DNA of 64,000 nt from JBKBKN01 sp046294625 (GTDB lineage: Bacteria; Bacteroidota; Bacteroidia; M30B66). Shown here piece by piece: positions 29,405 through 37,834 of the stretch. Each line of letters begins with the position of its first letter. Position 1 is the stretch's first letter. The notes under the pieces were generated by a model. The model saw nothing but the letters and a program-made list of their open reading frames with translations, made no database searches and was not told the DNA's origin. The stretch spans positions 97,298 through 161,297 of the forward strand of contig JBKBKN010000005.1 in the NCBI GenBank assembly GCA_046294625.1, read 5' to 3'. The position numbers and the translations under genes are program-made.

Positions 29405-30277
29405 TTACTTTGATTTCCCTCTGACCATCATCTCGATTGCGTCCCACATTTCAGCAGGTATATTTTCTAAATTGTTGAACTCTCCTCCGCCTTTTAGCCA
29501 TTCTCCGCCATCTATGGTCACCACTTCTCCATTCATATAATGCGCAAAATCAGATACTAAATAAGCAGCTAGATTAGCTAATTCGTGGTGTTCACCAAAG
29601 CGCCTCAATGGTAGTCGATTGATGGGGTCAATTTTTTTTGCAATTTCTTCTGGAAACAGTCTGCTCCATGCGCCTTGGGTTGGAAAAGGACCTGGGGCTA
29701 TGGCATTAAATCTAATATTATACTTTGCCCACTCCACCGCTAAACTTCTTGTTAGTGCTAAAACGCCTGCTTTGGCCGTTGCCGATGGCACTACAAAACC
29801 CGAACCAGTCCATGCGTATGTGGTAACAATATTTAGAAATGTTCCTGCTTGCTTTTCTTCAATCCATTTTTTTCCCATTGCTAAAGTGCAATAGTAGGTG
29901 CCCTTAAGAACGATATCTACAATAGTATCAAATGCCCGATGGCTTAATCGCTCTGTTGGACTAATGAAATTTCCTGCTGCGTTATTCAACCAAACATTCA
30001 CATTGCCAAATTGCTCGTAAGCGTAAGTGATTACCTTTTCAATTTCATCATACCTTCTCACATCAGCCGCCTTTGCAATGATGTTGCCGCCAGTTTCTTT
30101 CTTGAGTTCTTCAACAGTTTCTTTCAATACATCTTCTTTACGACTTGTTATCAGCACATTAGCTCCCAGATGTAGGAAGGCAGTAGCCATTGATTTGCCT
30201 AAGCCTGTACCTCCTCCGGTAATGACGATGTTCTTCCCTTTAAGCGATCCTTCGCGAAGCATTAATTGATCTTTCAT
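29405..30277 (-). CDS. SDR oxidoreductase, mitochondrial-type 2,4-dienoyl-CoA reductase-like
   Basis: 290 residues from the ATG at 30277 (MKDQLMLREG); the open frame extends 38 codons upstream but that part is not SDR-like. The Rossmann motif TGGGTGLGK is near residue 20 and NNAAGNF follows. The canonical SDR YxxxK is replaced by SATAK in GFVVPSATAKAGV, exactly the substitution seen in DECR1-type reductases, and the C-terminal half (FNAIAPGPFPTQGAWSRL, ANLAAYLVSD, GGEW, GEFNNL) follows DECR1 closely. It should reduce 2,4-dienoyl-CoA with NADPH during oxidation of polyunsaturated fatty acids. It is divergent from the DUF4476 gene and ends at a strong terminator. Confidence 0.9.
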   Translation of the reverse strand: MKDQLMLREGSLKGKNIVITGGGTGLGKSMATAFLHLGANVLITSRKEDVLKETVEELKKETGGNIIAKAADVRRYDEIEKVITYAYEQFGNVNVWLNNAAGNFISPTERLSHRAFDTIVDIVLKGTYYCTLAMGKKWIEEKQAGTFLNIVTTYAWTGSGFVVPSATAKAGVLALTRSLAVEWAKYNIRFNAIAPGPFPTQGAWSRLFPEEIAKKIDPINRLPLRRFGEHHELANLAAYLVSDFAHYMNGEVVTIDGGEWLKGGGEFNNLENIPAEMWDAIEMMVRGKSK

Positions 30278-30429
30278 TCCTATTTGTTTTGCGAAACTTA
30301 ATTTTTCAAATACCCTTACTGACAAGTGATTTCGAAAAATTAACTCCTTTTTAATTGATTTTGGTAAAATAATTGGGATTGTGTGGCACACTAATTGAAC
30401 ATGCCATTACAAAACCAAAAGCAATATTA

Positions 30430-31212
30430 ATGATGAAAGCTTTCGCTCCAACTCTCATGTTTATAATATTTTGGACATTTAACATTAAAGCTCAAGATTC
30501 TGGTTTCACCATAAGCATGATGGACAGTTCCTATATTTCAGTGGAACTTAATGGCACCTTGTATGATGATCCTGCTCCGGTGATGGCATTTCATAATATG
30601 CATGCCGGTGCTCAGCGAGTGAAAGTTTTCAGATGGTTACAAATGGGCAATTCAGTTGTGAAACAACCTGTGTTTGATGGACAGATCATTCTTGAACTGG
30701 GGAGAATGAGCGATGTGCAAATCAATCGATTCAATCAGTTGGTTTTACGAAGCAGAACCCCCATTGAGCGTGAACAACAAAATAATCTTGTACAAAACCA
30801 AGAACAAAATATTCAACAGCCTATGATGCAGCAACCCATGCAAGGATTTAATCCTTTTGCTCCGGTAACCGTTCAAGCACCACCACTGCCACAGATTGAC
30901 GGTTTCACCTCAGTGAATACGACCAATCGGCAAATGTCAAACGATCATTTATTGAATCAGATTCAGACTTTGAGAGATATGCCCAATGAGCGTGAGCGCC
31001 TGCAAACAGCCAAAAGTTTGGTTTCAATATCCACTATATCTAGTGCTCAATTAGCTGAAATGATCTTAGTTTTTGACCGCGAGCAAAATAGAATTCGATT
31101 GGCTGATTATGGATATAATTATGTAACAGACCCGCAGAACTTTGGAATAGTTTACCAAACCTTGCGTGACCCCAGAAGCTTTCATCGTTTGGAAAGGCGT
31201 ACAAGAAGATAA
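30430..31212 (+). CDS. Exported DUF4476-domain protein
   Basis: 260 residues from the ATG at 30430, which is followed at once by a second ATG at 30433; an upstream TTG (30373) is unlikely because the signal peptide (MKAFAPTLMFIIFWTFNIKAQ) starts at the ATG pair. The middle is Gln/Pro-rich low complexity (about 120-165). The C-terminal DUF4476 domain covers about 185-260: LLNQIQTLRDMPNERERLQTAK ... ISSAQLAEMILVFDREQNRIRLADY. DUF4476 is a helical domain common in Bacteroidota exported proteins, with no known activity. Single gene, with a palindromic terminator after it. Confidence 0.85.
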   Translation: MMKAFAPTLMFIIFWTFNIKAQDSGFTISMMDSSYISVELNGTLYDDPAPVMAFHNMHAGAQRVKVFRWLQMGNSVVKQPVFDGQIILELGRMSDVQINRFNQLVLRSRTPIEREQQNNLVQNQEQNIQQPMMQQPMQGFNPFAPVTVQAPPLPQIDGFTSVNTTNRQMSNDHLLNQIQTLRDMPNERERLQTAKSLVSISTISSAQLAEMILVFDREQNRIRLADYGYNYVTDPQNFGIVYQTLRDPRSFHRLERRTRR

Positions 31213-31242
31213 GATTAATTGCTTTTACTCTCAATATATATA

Positions 31243-31280
31243 CGGGCCGTGAAGCTTAAGCTTCACGGCCCGACTTTTTT
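31243..31280. terminator. Perfect 30-bp palindrome, bidirectional terminator between DUF4476 and hisB
   Basis: 31243-31272 is a perfect palindrome centred on AAGCTT (15-base arms CGGGCCGTGAAGCTT). TTTTTT follows at 31275-31280 in the rightward direction. It separates two convergent genes, 30 bases after the DUF4476 stop and 15 bases before the hisB stop. Confidence 0.88.
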
Positions 31281-31287
31281 CAAATAA

Positions 31288-32400
31288 CTACGCTATCACT
31301 CCTTTCGTACTCGGCAATTGCTTGAATTCCGCATCGCGTCGGGCGGCCATTTTGATGGCTTTGGCAAAGGCTTTGAAAATGCCTTCGATTTTGTGGTGTT
31401 CGTTTTGCCCATCGGCTTGGATATTGAGATTGCAGCGGGCGGCATCAGAAAAAGATTTAAAGAAGTGAAAAAACATTTCCGTGGGCATGTCCCCAATTTT
31501 TTCCCGCTTAAAATCGGCTTCCCACACTATCCAGGCACGACCACCAAAATCCAATGATACTTGAGCCAAACAATCGTCCATAGGCAAACAGAATCCATAA
31601 CGCTCAATTCCTGCTTTGTCGCCGAGAGCGAGTCGGATGGCTTCTCCCAAGGCAATGCCGGTGTCTTCGACGGTGTGGTGCTCATCAACTTGCAAGTCGC
31701 CCTTCACTTGAATATTCAAGTGCATGAGTCCATGCCGGGCAATTTGCTCAAGCATGTGATCGAAAAAATTCAAGCCTGTGGAGATGGTAGATGGGGCAAC
31801 AGAATCCAACACCACTTCAATTTGAATATCGGTTTCCTTAGTTGTTCTAACTACTTTGCCCACTCGCTTAGCTGAAGTAAGCAAATCGGCTATAGAAGCC
31901 CAAGAGTCAGTGATTAGTTGTATCTCGCTTTCACTACCGGTTGGGTCATCGTAATTGCGGATGAAGATAGCTTGCGCCCCAAGATTTTTGGCCAATTGCA
32001 TATCAGTGAGTCGGTCGCCTATTACATATGAGTTTTTCAAATCATATTCGCCCGTGAGGTATTGACCCAACATACCCAATCCGGGTTTTCGGGTGGGTTT
32101 ATTATCTTCAAGAAAAGAATCGTCCACATGAATGGCCTTGAATTTCACACCTTCGCTTTCTAGCACGGCCAACATGATTTTTTGAATCAGTTCAAAGGTT
32201 TCGCGGGGATACTTTTCCGTACCCAAGCCATCCTGATTGGTCACCATCACCAGTTCATAATCGGTTTGGCGGGCAATTCGAGCTAAAGCTGAAATGGCCC
32301 CAGGAAGAAATTCGAGCAGTTCGGGTTTATCAATCTGATAAGTCACCGGAGGTTCTTTTATGATCGTTCCGTCGCGGTCTATAAATAAGGCTTTTTTCAT
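31288..32400 (-). CDS. hisB: Bifunctional histidinol-phosphatase / imidazoleglycerol-phosphate dehydratase
   Basis: 370 residues. An N-terminal HAD phosphatase domain (about 1-165; IDRDGTIIKEP with the DxD nucleophile, VTNQDGLGTE, VIGDRLTDMQLAKNLG) is fused to an IGP dehydratase domain (about 175-370; FFDHMLEQIARHG, DEHHTVEDTGIALGEA, NEHHKIEGIFKAFA, which hold the metal-binding His/Glu). Together they catalyse steps 6 and 8 of histidine synthesis. The E. coli enzyme has a Cys-His zinc loop in the phosphatase; here that loop reads HVDDSFLEDNKPTRKP without Cys. hisB is the last gene of the operon, 26 bases after hisC. hisH, hisA, hisF and hisIE do not follow. Confidence 0.95.
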   Translation of the reverse strand: MKKALFIDRDGTIIKEPPVTYQIDKPELLEFLPGAISALARIARQTDYELVMVTNQDGLGTEKYPRETFELIQKIMLAVLESEGVKFKAIHVDDSFLEDNKPTRKPGLGMLGQYLTGEYDLKNSYVIGDRLTDMQLAKNLGAQAIFIRNYDDPTGSESEIQLITDSWASIADLLTSAKRVGKVVRTTKETDIQIEVVLDSVAPSTISTGLNFFDHMLEQIARHGLMHLNIQVKGDLQVDEHHTVEDTGIALGEAIRLALGDKAGIERYGFCLPMDDCLAQVSLDFGGRAWIVWEADFKREKIGDMPTEMFFHFFKSFSDAARCNLNIQADGQNEHHKIEGIFKAFAKAIKMAARRDAEFKQLPSTKGVIA

Positions 32401-32426
32401 TGCTGTTGATTTTAATTGGCTGTTGG

Positions 32427-33480
32427 CTATTGGCTAAGTTGTTGAAGTGCTTGAATGAGTCTTTGATTTTCATTGGGGGTGCCGACGGTGATGCGTAAGC
32501 AGTTGTCGCAATGTAATTCTTTGCTGCGGTTGCGCACGATAATGCCTTTGTCGGTGAGTTGTTGGTACAAAGCATCTGCATTTGGGAAACGCACCAGCAG
32601 AAAATTGGCATCGCTCGGATAAATTGTTTTCACCGAGGGAATATTTTGTAATTCAGTGATGAGTTTTTGTCTTTCGGCCTTTAATACTTTAATTTTTTCC
32701 AATGCGGCTTCTTTAGCCTGCAAAGCTTTTAATGCCTGCTTGCTGACTTAATAAACTGATGTTATAAGGTGGCTTGATTTTATTCAGGACTTTGATGATG
32801 GCTTCATCGGCAAACAATACACCCAGGCGTGCTGCTGCCAACCCCAAAGCCTTAGAAAAGGTTTGCAAGACTACTAAGTTGGGATACTTGATGAGTTCAT
32901 GTACTAACGAAGGCTCTTCGGCAAAATCAATGTAGGCTTCGTCCACCACCACCATACAATTTTGCATCCGTAGCACCTCTTCAATCACTTCGCGTTTCAT
33001 CAGATTGCCGCTGGGATTGTTAGGCGAGCAAAAAAATACCATCTTTGTATTGGTATTTATACTTTTGAGTAAAATCTTTCGATCGGGCTGAAAATCAGCT
33101 TGCAAAGGTACCTGCACCACTTCCACATCATTGATTGCAGCGCTGATGCCATACATGCTATAGGTGGGCGGTTGCACTAGGATATGGTCTATGCCCGGAC
33201 GGCAGAAAGCGCGCATAAGCAAGTCAATGGGCTCATCGCTGCCATTTCCGAAAAATATTTGATTGGGCAAAACCCCCTTTAGCTCGGCCAGCATGTTCCT
33301 TAGTTCCGTTTGATAAGGGTCAGGATAACGATGCAAGCCTTCGTTTAGCGGGGAACCAAGGCTATTTTCATTGGCATCGAGAAAGATGTCGGCTTCGCCG
33401 GTAAATTCATGACGAGCCGATGCGTAGGGTTTTAACGATAAAACGGATGGACGTACGTAGTTGCTAATTTGAAAAGACAT
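32427..33480 (-). pseudogene. hisC: Histidinol-phosphate aminotransferase with a one-base frameshift
   Basis: The first frame (33480 to about 32713) gives 255 residues including the PLP-lysine region TFSKALGLAAARLG, then reads GIKSFAG and stops at 32713-32715. The second frame continues as QAKEAALEKIKVLK ... CDNCLRITVGTPNEN to 32427. The two parts join to a normal class II aminotransferase of about 350 residues. Removing one base of the C-C pair at 32735-32736 (GCAGGCA in the leftward sense, expected GCAGCA) restores QQAALKALQAKE. The catalytic Arg of the C-terminal part is lost in the broken product. It could be a sequencing error, a real lesion, or a recoding site. Spacing to neighbours is normal (12 and 26 bases). 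Confidence 0.85.
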
Positions 33481-33492
33481 GGGATTCTGTTT

Positions 33493-34779
33493 TTAAATTT
33501 CATCGTTCATTCTCACTTTTACGGCTAAGGCATGGGCATGGAGACCTTCGGCTTCGGCCATTTGGATCACGGTTTGCGAAAGGTCTGTAAGACCTTTTTG
33601 GCTCAGTTGCTGAAAGCTGATGTTTTTCATGAAACTTTCGGTCGATACGCCACTATAGGCTTTGGCAAAACCATTTGTTGGTAAGGTGTGATTGGTCCCT
33701 GATGCATAATCGCCGGCACTTTCGGGGCTGTAATGTCCAAGAAACACCGAGCCTGCGTGCCGCACTTGCTCTGCCCACTGCTCGGCATCGTCGCATGCCA
33801 AAATCAAATGCTCGGGGGCATACTGATTAGAGAAACGCATGGCTTCTTCCATTGATTGAAGCACAATCACAGCACTTTTTTGCAAGGCTTTTTCAGCGAT
33901 TTCTTTTCGGGGAAGTTTGGCCAGCAACTCTTCCACTGCCCCGGCTATGGCCTGAGCTTTGTTTTCGGACAGACAGAGGCAAATCACCTGCGAATCTACA
34001 CCGTGCTCAGCCTGCGATAGCAAGTCAGAAGCCACAAAATTGGCATTGGCTGATTCATCAGCAATCACCAACACTTCCGATGGACCTGCTGGCATATCAA
34101 TGGCTATGCCATACGATGCTACTAAGCTTTTGGCCATAGTGACATATCTATTGCCAGGTCCGAAAATTTTATCAGCCTTAGGTACTTGCGTGTTGCCAAA
34201 GGCCATTGCTGCAATTGCCTGTGCACCACCACAAAGAAAAACATTGGTAATCCCGGCTACTTTAGCTGCAAAAATAATGGCCGGATGCACTTTACCATCG
34301 GAAGATGGAGGAGTACAGAGAAATACATTTTTACAACCTGCCAACCGTGCAGGAATACCAAGCATCAAAACCGTAGAAAACAAGGGTGCTGTCCCTCCTG
34401 GGATGTATAGCCCCACATCATCTATAGGCAAAGCTTTTTTCCAACAAACTATTCCTTCCTGCACTTCTGTTTTTTGACTTTTGGGCAGCAGAGTTTGATG
34501 AAATTTTTCAATGTTTTTAGCTGCAAGTAAAATAGCCGATTTCAAATCAGGGCTAAGTGCAATTTCTGCTTTTTCAAATTCGTCGGCTTCCACCCGCAAA
34601 TTCTTACCCCGATAGCCATCCAGAGCTGCATTGTAGCGCAACAAAGCTTCGTTTCCATTGCGGCGAACATCCTGAATGATTTCTCTAACGGCCGCTTCAA
34701 TATCGCGGAAGTCGGCTTCCGGACGTTGCATCAGCGAAGCCCATTCTTTTTCCTGAGGTTGATTGACAATTTTAATCAT
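33493..34779 (-). CDS. hisD: Histidinol dehydrogenase
   Basis: 428 residues, normal length. Recognised blocks are DVGLYIPGGTAPLFSTVLMLGIPA, FGPGNRYVTMAKSLV, DMPAGPSEVLVIAD, DLLSQAEHGVDSQVI, SAGDYASGTNHTLPT and YSGVSTESFMKNISFQQLS. The Glu/His pair and the zinc ligands of the family (QAEHG, SGTNH) are present. It oxidises histidinol to histidine in the last two steps. Its ATG overlaps the hisG stop by 4 bases, so it is translationally coupled. Transcription is governed by the leader attenuator upstream of hisG. Confidence 0.96.
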   Translation of the reverse strand: MIKIVNQPQEKEWASLMQRPEADFRDIEAAVREIIQDVRRNGNEALLRYNAALDGYRGKNLRVEADEFEKAEIALSPDLKSAILLAAKNIEKFHQTLLPKSQKTEVQEGIVCWKKALPIDDVGLYIPGGTAPLFSTVLMLGIPARLAGCKNVFLCTPPSSDGKVHPAIIFAAKVAGITNVFLCGGAQAIAAMAFGNTQVPKADKIFGPGNRYVTMAKSLVASYGIAIDMPAGPSEVLVIADESANANFVASDLLSQAEHGVDSQVICLCLSENKAQAIAGAVEELLAKLPRKEIAEKALQKSAVIVLQSMEEAMRFSNQYAPEHLILACDDAEQWAEQVRHAGSVFLGHYSPESAGDYASGTNHTLPTNGFAKAYSGVSTESFMKNISFQQLSQKGLTDLSQTVIQMAEAEGLHAHALAVKVRMNDEI

Positions 34780-35627
34780 AATACCATTTTTTCAATCGGA
34801 GCCACCAAAATTCCTTGTGCTCCTTCGTTTTTCAATTGTTCGATAATTTCCCAGAAATCGTCTTCGTGCAAAACAGAATGTACCGAGCACCAACCCTTTT
34901 CAGCTAATGGCAATACCGTAGGACTCTTCATGCCGGGCAATATGTTGCAAATTTTGTCAAGTTTCTCTTCAGGAATGTTGAGCAGAATGTATTTGTTGTG
35001 ATTAGCCGTGCGCACTGCACGAATGCGGAATAACAATTTATCGAGCAGTCGCTTCACTTCCTGGTCCAAATCTCTGCGCACCACCAAAACGGCTTCAGAG
35101 CGCAAAATCACTTCCACTTCGCGCAATCCGTTTTGCATCAAGGTGCTGCCGGAGCTCACCAAATCGCAGATGGCATCGGCCACTCCTATGCTCGGCGCGA
35201 TCTCCACGGATCCACTGATTTCGTGAATCTCAGCCTGCAATTTATTTTTACTCAAAAATTCCTTCAACAGATGCGGATAGCTGGTGGCTATGCGTTTTCC
35301 CTGAAAATAGGATAAGCCCTGATATGACTCGGAACGGCCTATGGCCAAGGAAAGCTTGCATTTGCCAAAGCCCAGTTTCTCTACCACTTCAAGGGAGGTG
35401 TTTTGCTCATACAAAAGATTCTCACCTACTATCCCAATGTCGGCGATGCCGGCTTCCACGTATTGCGGGATATCATCGTCGCGAAGGAAAAATACTTCTA
35501 AAGGAAAATTGTCGGCTTCGGTTTTAAGCTTTCCACCGGAGATAATGTCAATGCCGCAGGTTTTTAGCAGCCCTAAAGAGCCATCGTTGAGTCTTCCCGA
35601 TTTCTGTACTGCAAGTTTTAGTTTCAT
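34776..35627 (-). CDS. hisG: ATP phosphoribosyltransferase, long form
   Basis: 283 residues, the long-form HisG. Catalytic blocks include KLKLAVQKSGRLND, DIGIVGENLLYE, GSVEIAPSIGVADAICDLVSSGSTL. The extra C-terminal regulatory (ACT-like) domain is at about 215-283 (LPLAEKGWCSVHSVLHEDDFWEIIEQL), the site of feedback inhibition by histidine in other bacteria. It performs the first committed step of histidine synthesis. It is the first gene of the operon, and sits 36 bases downstream of the attenuator terminator. hisG thus combines probable feedback control with transcriptional attenuation. Confidence 0.96.
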   Translation of the reverse strand: MKLKLAVQKSGRLNDGSLGLLKTCGIDIISGGKLKTEADNFPLEVFFLRDDDIPQYVEAGIADIGIVGENLLYEQNTSLEVVEKLGFGKCKLSLAIGRSESYQGLSYFQGKRIATSYPHLLKEFLSKNKLQAEIHEISGSVEIAPSIGVADAICDLVSSGSTLMQNGLREVEVILRSEAVLVVRRDLDQEVKRLLDKLLFRIRAVRTANHNKYILLNIPEEKLDKICNILPGMKSPTVLPLAEKGWCSVHSVLHEDDFWEIIEQLKNEGAQGILVAPIEKMVL

Positions 35628-35662
35628 TATTTCTGTTTATTCGATTTTAAAAGACAATAAAA

Positions 35663-35688
35663 AAGGCCTACCGGTTTCGGTAAGCCTT
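35663..35688 (-). terminator. Attenuator terminator of the his operon
   Basis: The leftward RNA forms an 11-bp stem (35688-35678 with 35673-35663; one G-U pair) with a 4-base loop, followed by UUUUUUUAUU. It lies between the leader peptide gene and hisG. It can be disrupted by pairing of its first arm to the leader (35728-35735). Confidence 0.9.
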
Positions 35689-35736
35689 AGATATGTTTAT
35701 TATGGTTAATCCAAACAAATCAGCAATGCCCACCGC
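35678..35736 (-). promoter_or_regulatory. Antiterminator pairing of the his attenuator
   Basis: In the leftward RNA CGGUGGGC (35735-35728, inside the Gly-Gly-Gly-His codons) can pair over 8 bp with GCUUACCG (35685-35678), the first arm of the terminator; two of the pairs are G-U. A further 5-bp pairing of ACCGC (35779-35775, codons 2-3) with GCGGU (35736-35732) would sequester the same leader segment when nothing is translated. The layout is the classical four-segment attenuator. Structures were judged by eye, not folded. Confidence 0.65.
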
Positions 35737-35782
35737 CGCAGCAGCAAGTATGATGATGATGTGTATGGATGAATGCGGTCAT
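35720..35782 (-). CDS. hisL: his operon leader peptide (MTAFIHTHHHHTCCCGGGHC)
   Basis: A 20-codon frame with ATG at 35782 and TGA at 35720. Codons 8-11 are four consecutive CAT (His), with another His at codon 6 and codon 19. Codons 13-15 are three consecutive TGC (Cys) and codon 20 is Cys. It lies 92 bases upstream of hisG and before a strong terminator. The His cluster marks it as a translation-sensing leader: a ribosome stalled on CAT codons (35750-35761) would leave 35728-35736 free for the antiterminator. A weak -7-like TTAATTTG is at 35807-35800; no good promoter was identified. The peptide itself probably has no other role. Confidence 0.85.
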   Translation of the reverse strand: MTAFIHTHHHHTCCCGGGHC

Positions 35783-35909
35783 TAATTAATTATTGATTGC
35801 AAATTAAAAAACAAATTTTGAAACGCACACCAGAAAAAATTGTTCGCATTCAATCGAAACAATAAGACCATTTGAAACAGTAATAAAAATGAAAAACCAA
35901 TAAACTAAA

Positions 35910-35941
35910 TTGAAAAGCCGATGTATTAATTTCTACATTTG
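35910..35941 (+). promoter_or_regulatory. Promoter for the DUF4153 gene
   Basis: TTG at 35910-35912, a 21-base spacer, and TACATTTG at 35934-35941 (full TAnnTTTG match), 22 bases before the ATG at 35964. Confidence 0.6.
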
Positions 35942-35963
35942 AAAACTAAACCCCAAAACTTCC

Positions 35964-37775
35964 ATGGCTTTTCCTTCTCTTGATGCCATTGTCCGCCAGG
36001 CATCGCAAACTTTTAGCAGGTTTCCACTATCTATTCTTTCTGCCGTCTTGGGAACGGTTTTAGGTATCAGTTTGGTAGAATCGTCATCTAATTATGAGCA
36101 TTCACTGAGCAAAATGTTGCTCACTACCATGCTTGGTTTACCCCTTTTTCTTGCGTTGACCTTGTTCAGCGAAGCAAAAAAACATAGCAGTTCAGTTAAA
36201 CTTACTGTTCAGTTGATGGGCGTTGTGTTTGTACTGATTTATTTTTTCACATTAGAAAAAGAGTTCACCGAGGTTACAGCAGGTAGATTCTTCCTGATTA
36301 ATCTGGCACTTCACATGGCAGTTGCAATTAGTGCATTCACACAGAAAGGTCGCTTAAATGCCTTTTGGCAGTTTAATAAAACACTTTTTTTACAATTTCT
36401 CATTGCTGTACTCTACAGTGTAGTCATATTCGCCGGATTGGCCACAGCAATGGCTATTTCTGACGTATTGTTTTCCCTTGATTTTAATGAAAAATATTAT
36501 CTTCGATTATGGTTTATTGTTTCAGGAATCTTCAATACATGGATGTTTCTTTCAGGCATACCCGAAGAATTCGACAGGCTTGATAATGACCATGATTATC
36601 CTAAGGGATTGAAAATATTCACACAATTTATATTGCTGCCATTAGTCGGTATTTATCTGTTGATTCTTTACCTCTATTTGGTAAAGATTATCTTCACTTT
36701 CAGTTTGCCGAAGGGATTGGTAAGTTGGTTGGTCAATATTTTCTCTGTGATGGGAATATTATCGTTCTTGCTGATTTATCCGCTTCGTGAGCAAGAAGAT
36801 AACAAATGGATCAGCATTTTTAATAAGCGGTTTTTCTTTGCGCTCTTTCCACTCATAGGATTATTGGTGGTAGCTATCGGGGTGCGAATAGCCAATTATG
36901 GCATCACCGAAAACCGGTATTTTGTGCTAGCAATAGCTGTATGGCTTACTTTCATTGCGTTATATTATTTGATTAAAGGTTTTCATCAAATCAAACTCAT
37001 TCCGGTTAGTTTGTTTGTGGTTTCTATTTTCTCTGCCATCGGTCCATTGAGTGCTTTTAATGTGAGCATATACAGTCAGGAACAGCGTTTGATGAAAAAT
37101 CTGGAAAAAACAGGTATGCTTCGCGATGGCGCCATTTATCCAGCGGATACATCTTTAGCAAGAGATCAGGAAGAATTGATGCATGAGGTATATGAAGGCA
37201 TTCAATATTTGGCTAAAAAAAATGCTGCAGATAATATCATTCGACTCTTGGCAGAACCTATCGATGATGCATTACTGGCTGACGAAGCTGACAGTCGTTC
37301 AAGAAAAATATATATGATAAGCTCGGCTTTAATTACACATCTCAAGCTCGAGCCTTATGCGTATTATAGTTACTTTGCAGAAGCAGCCATTGAAGAACAA
37401 TACATTTTCCATCAACTTTCCGTTAAACCATTTGCTCCTGTGGATGTAAGAGACGCATCAAGCTTGCTTGATATAGGTGGATATGAATCAGACAGCCTTT
37501 TTAGAAGGTTAAAATGGGTATCTGACACTACTACATATTTTCAGCTTAACAAGGCTATGCTACTGCCTGCAATAAAATTACAGCTTGCAAAATTGGTGAT
37601 GAGAGAACGAGCGCTAAATGATGAGTACCAAATTATGATTGCACCTGATGAACTCTTTTTTGAAACGCCCGATTTGATAAATGTAGTGGGTGTACAATTT
37701 AATTCTGCTACAGTAACAATTACTTCAAGCGATACTAGTTTTCAGAATTTCAGATGTTGGGTACTGCTGAAATAA
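35964..37775 (+). CDS. DUF4153 integral membrane protein
   Basis: 603 residues. The N-terminal two thirds (about 1-370) contain about ten to twelve hydrophobic helices with the DUF4153-typical EEFDRLDNDHDYPKGLKIFTQFILLPLVGIYLLILYLYLVKI. The C-terminal third (about 375-603) is soluble, starting SIYSQEQRLMKNLEKTGML, and is probably periplasmic. The family occurs in many bacteria without an assigned activity. The gene has its own promoter and is divergent from the his leader. It is convergent with the small T9SS protein across a shared hairpin. Confidence 0.85.
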   Translation: MAFPSLDAIVRQASQTFSRFPLSILSAVLGTVLGISLVESSSNYEHSLSKMLLTTMLGLPLFLALTLFSEAKKHSSSVKLTVQLMGVVFVLIYFFTLEKEFTEVTAGRFFLINLALHMAVAISAFTQKGRLNAFWQFNKTLFLQFLIAVLYSVVIFAGLATAMAISDVLFSLDFNEKYYLRLWFIVSGIFNTWMFLSGIPEEFDRLDNDHDYPKGLKIFTQFILLPLVGIYLLILYLYLVKIIFTFSLPKGLVSWLVNIFSVMGILSFLLIYPLREQEDNKWISIFNKRFFFALFPLIGLLVVAIGVRIANYGITENRYFVLAIAVWLTFIALYYLIKGFHQIKLIPVSLFVVSIFSAIGPLSAFNVSIYSQEQRLMKNLEKTGMLRDGAIYPADTSLARDQEELMHEVYEGIQYLAKKNAADNIIRLLAEPIDDALLADEADSRSRKIYMISSALITHLKLEPYAYYSYFAEAAIEEQYIFHQLSVKPFAPVDVRDASSLLDIGGYESDSLFRRLKWVSDTTTYFQLNKAMLLPAIKLQLAKLVMRERALNDEYQIMIAPDELFFETPDLINVVGVQFNSATVTITSSDTSFQNFRCWVLLK

Positions 37776-37780
37776 TATGA

Positions 37781-37814
37781 AACACAAAAGCCGCGAATCT
37801 GAGGCTTTTGTGTT
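37781..37814. terminator. Probable bidirectional terminator
   Basis: A perfect 12-bp stem (37781-37792 with 37803-37814, AACACAAAAGCC) closes a 10-base loop between convergent genes. The arm ends supply short T-runs in either direction but no long U-tract follows. Confidence 0.65.
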
Positions 37815-37834
37815 AATGTGATAGAATCTCAAAA

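Noticed and set aside
30278..30391. 38-codon N-terminal extension of the reductase
   Set aside because: The extension is unlike SDR N-termini and the ATG at 30277 gives the family-typical start.
31288..35782. Horizontal transfer of the his operon
   Set aside because: The region looks somewhat richer in GC than its neighbours by eye, but gene order, the leader and overlaps are ordinary for Bacteroidota; no mobile genes or repeats flank it, and no computation was possible.
35730..35782. CAT and TGC runs as a microsatellite
   Set aside because: The runs fall in one open frame with ATG and TGA, placed before a terminator and hisG; a leader peptide explains them better.
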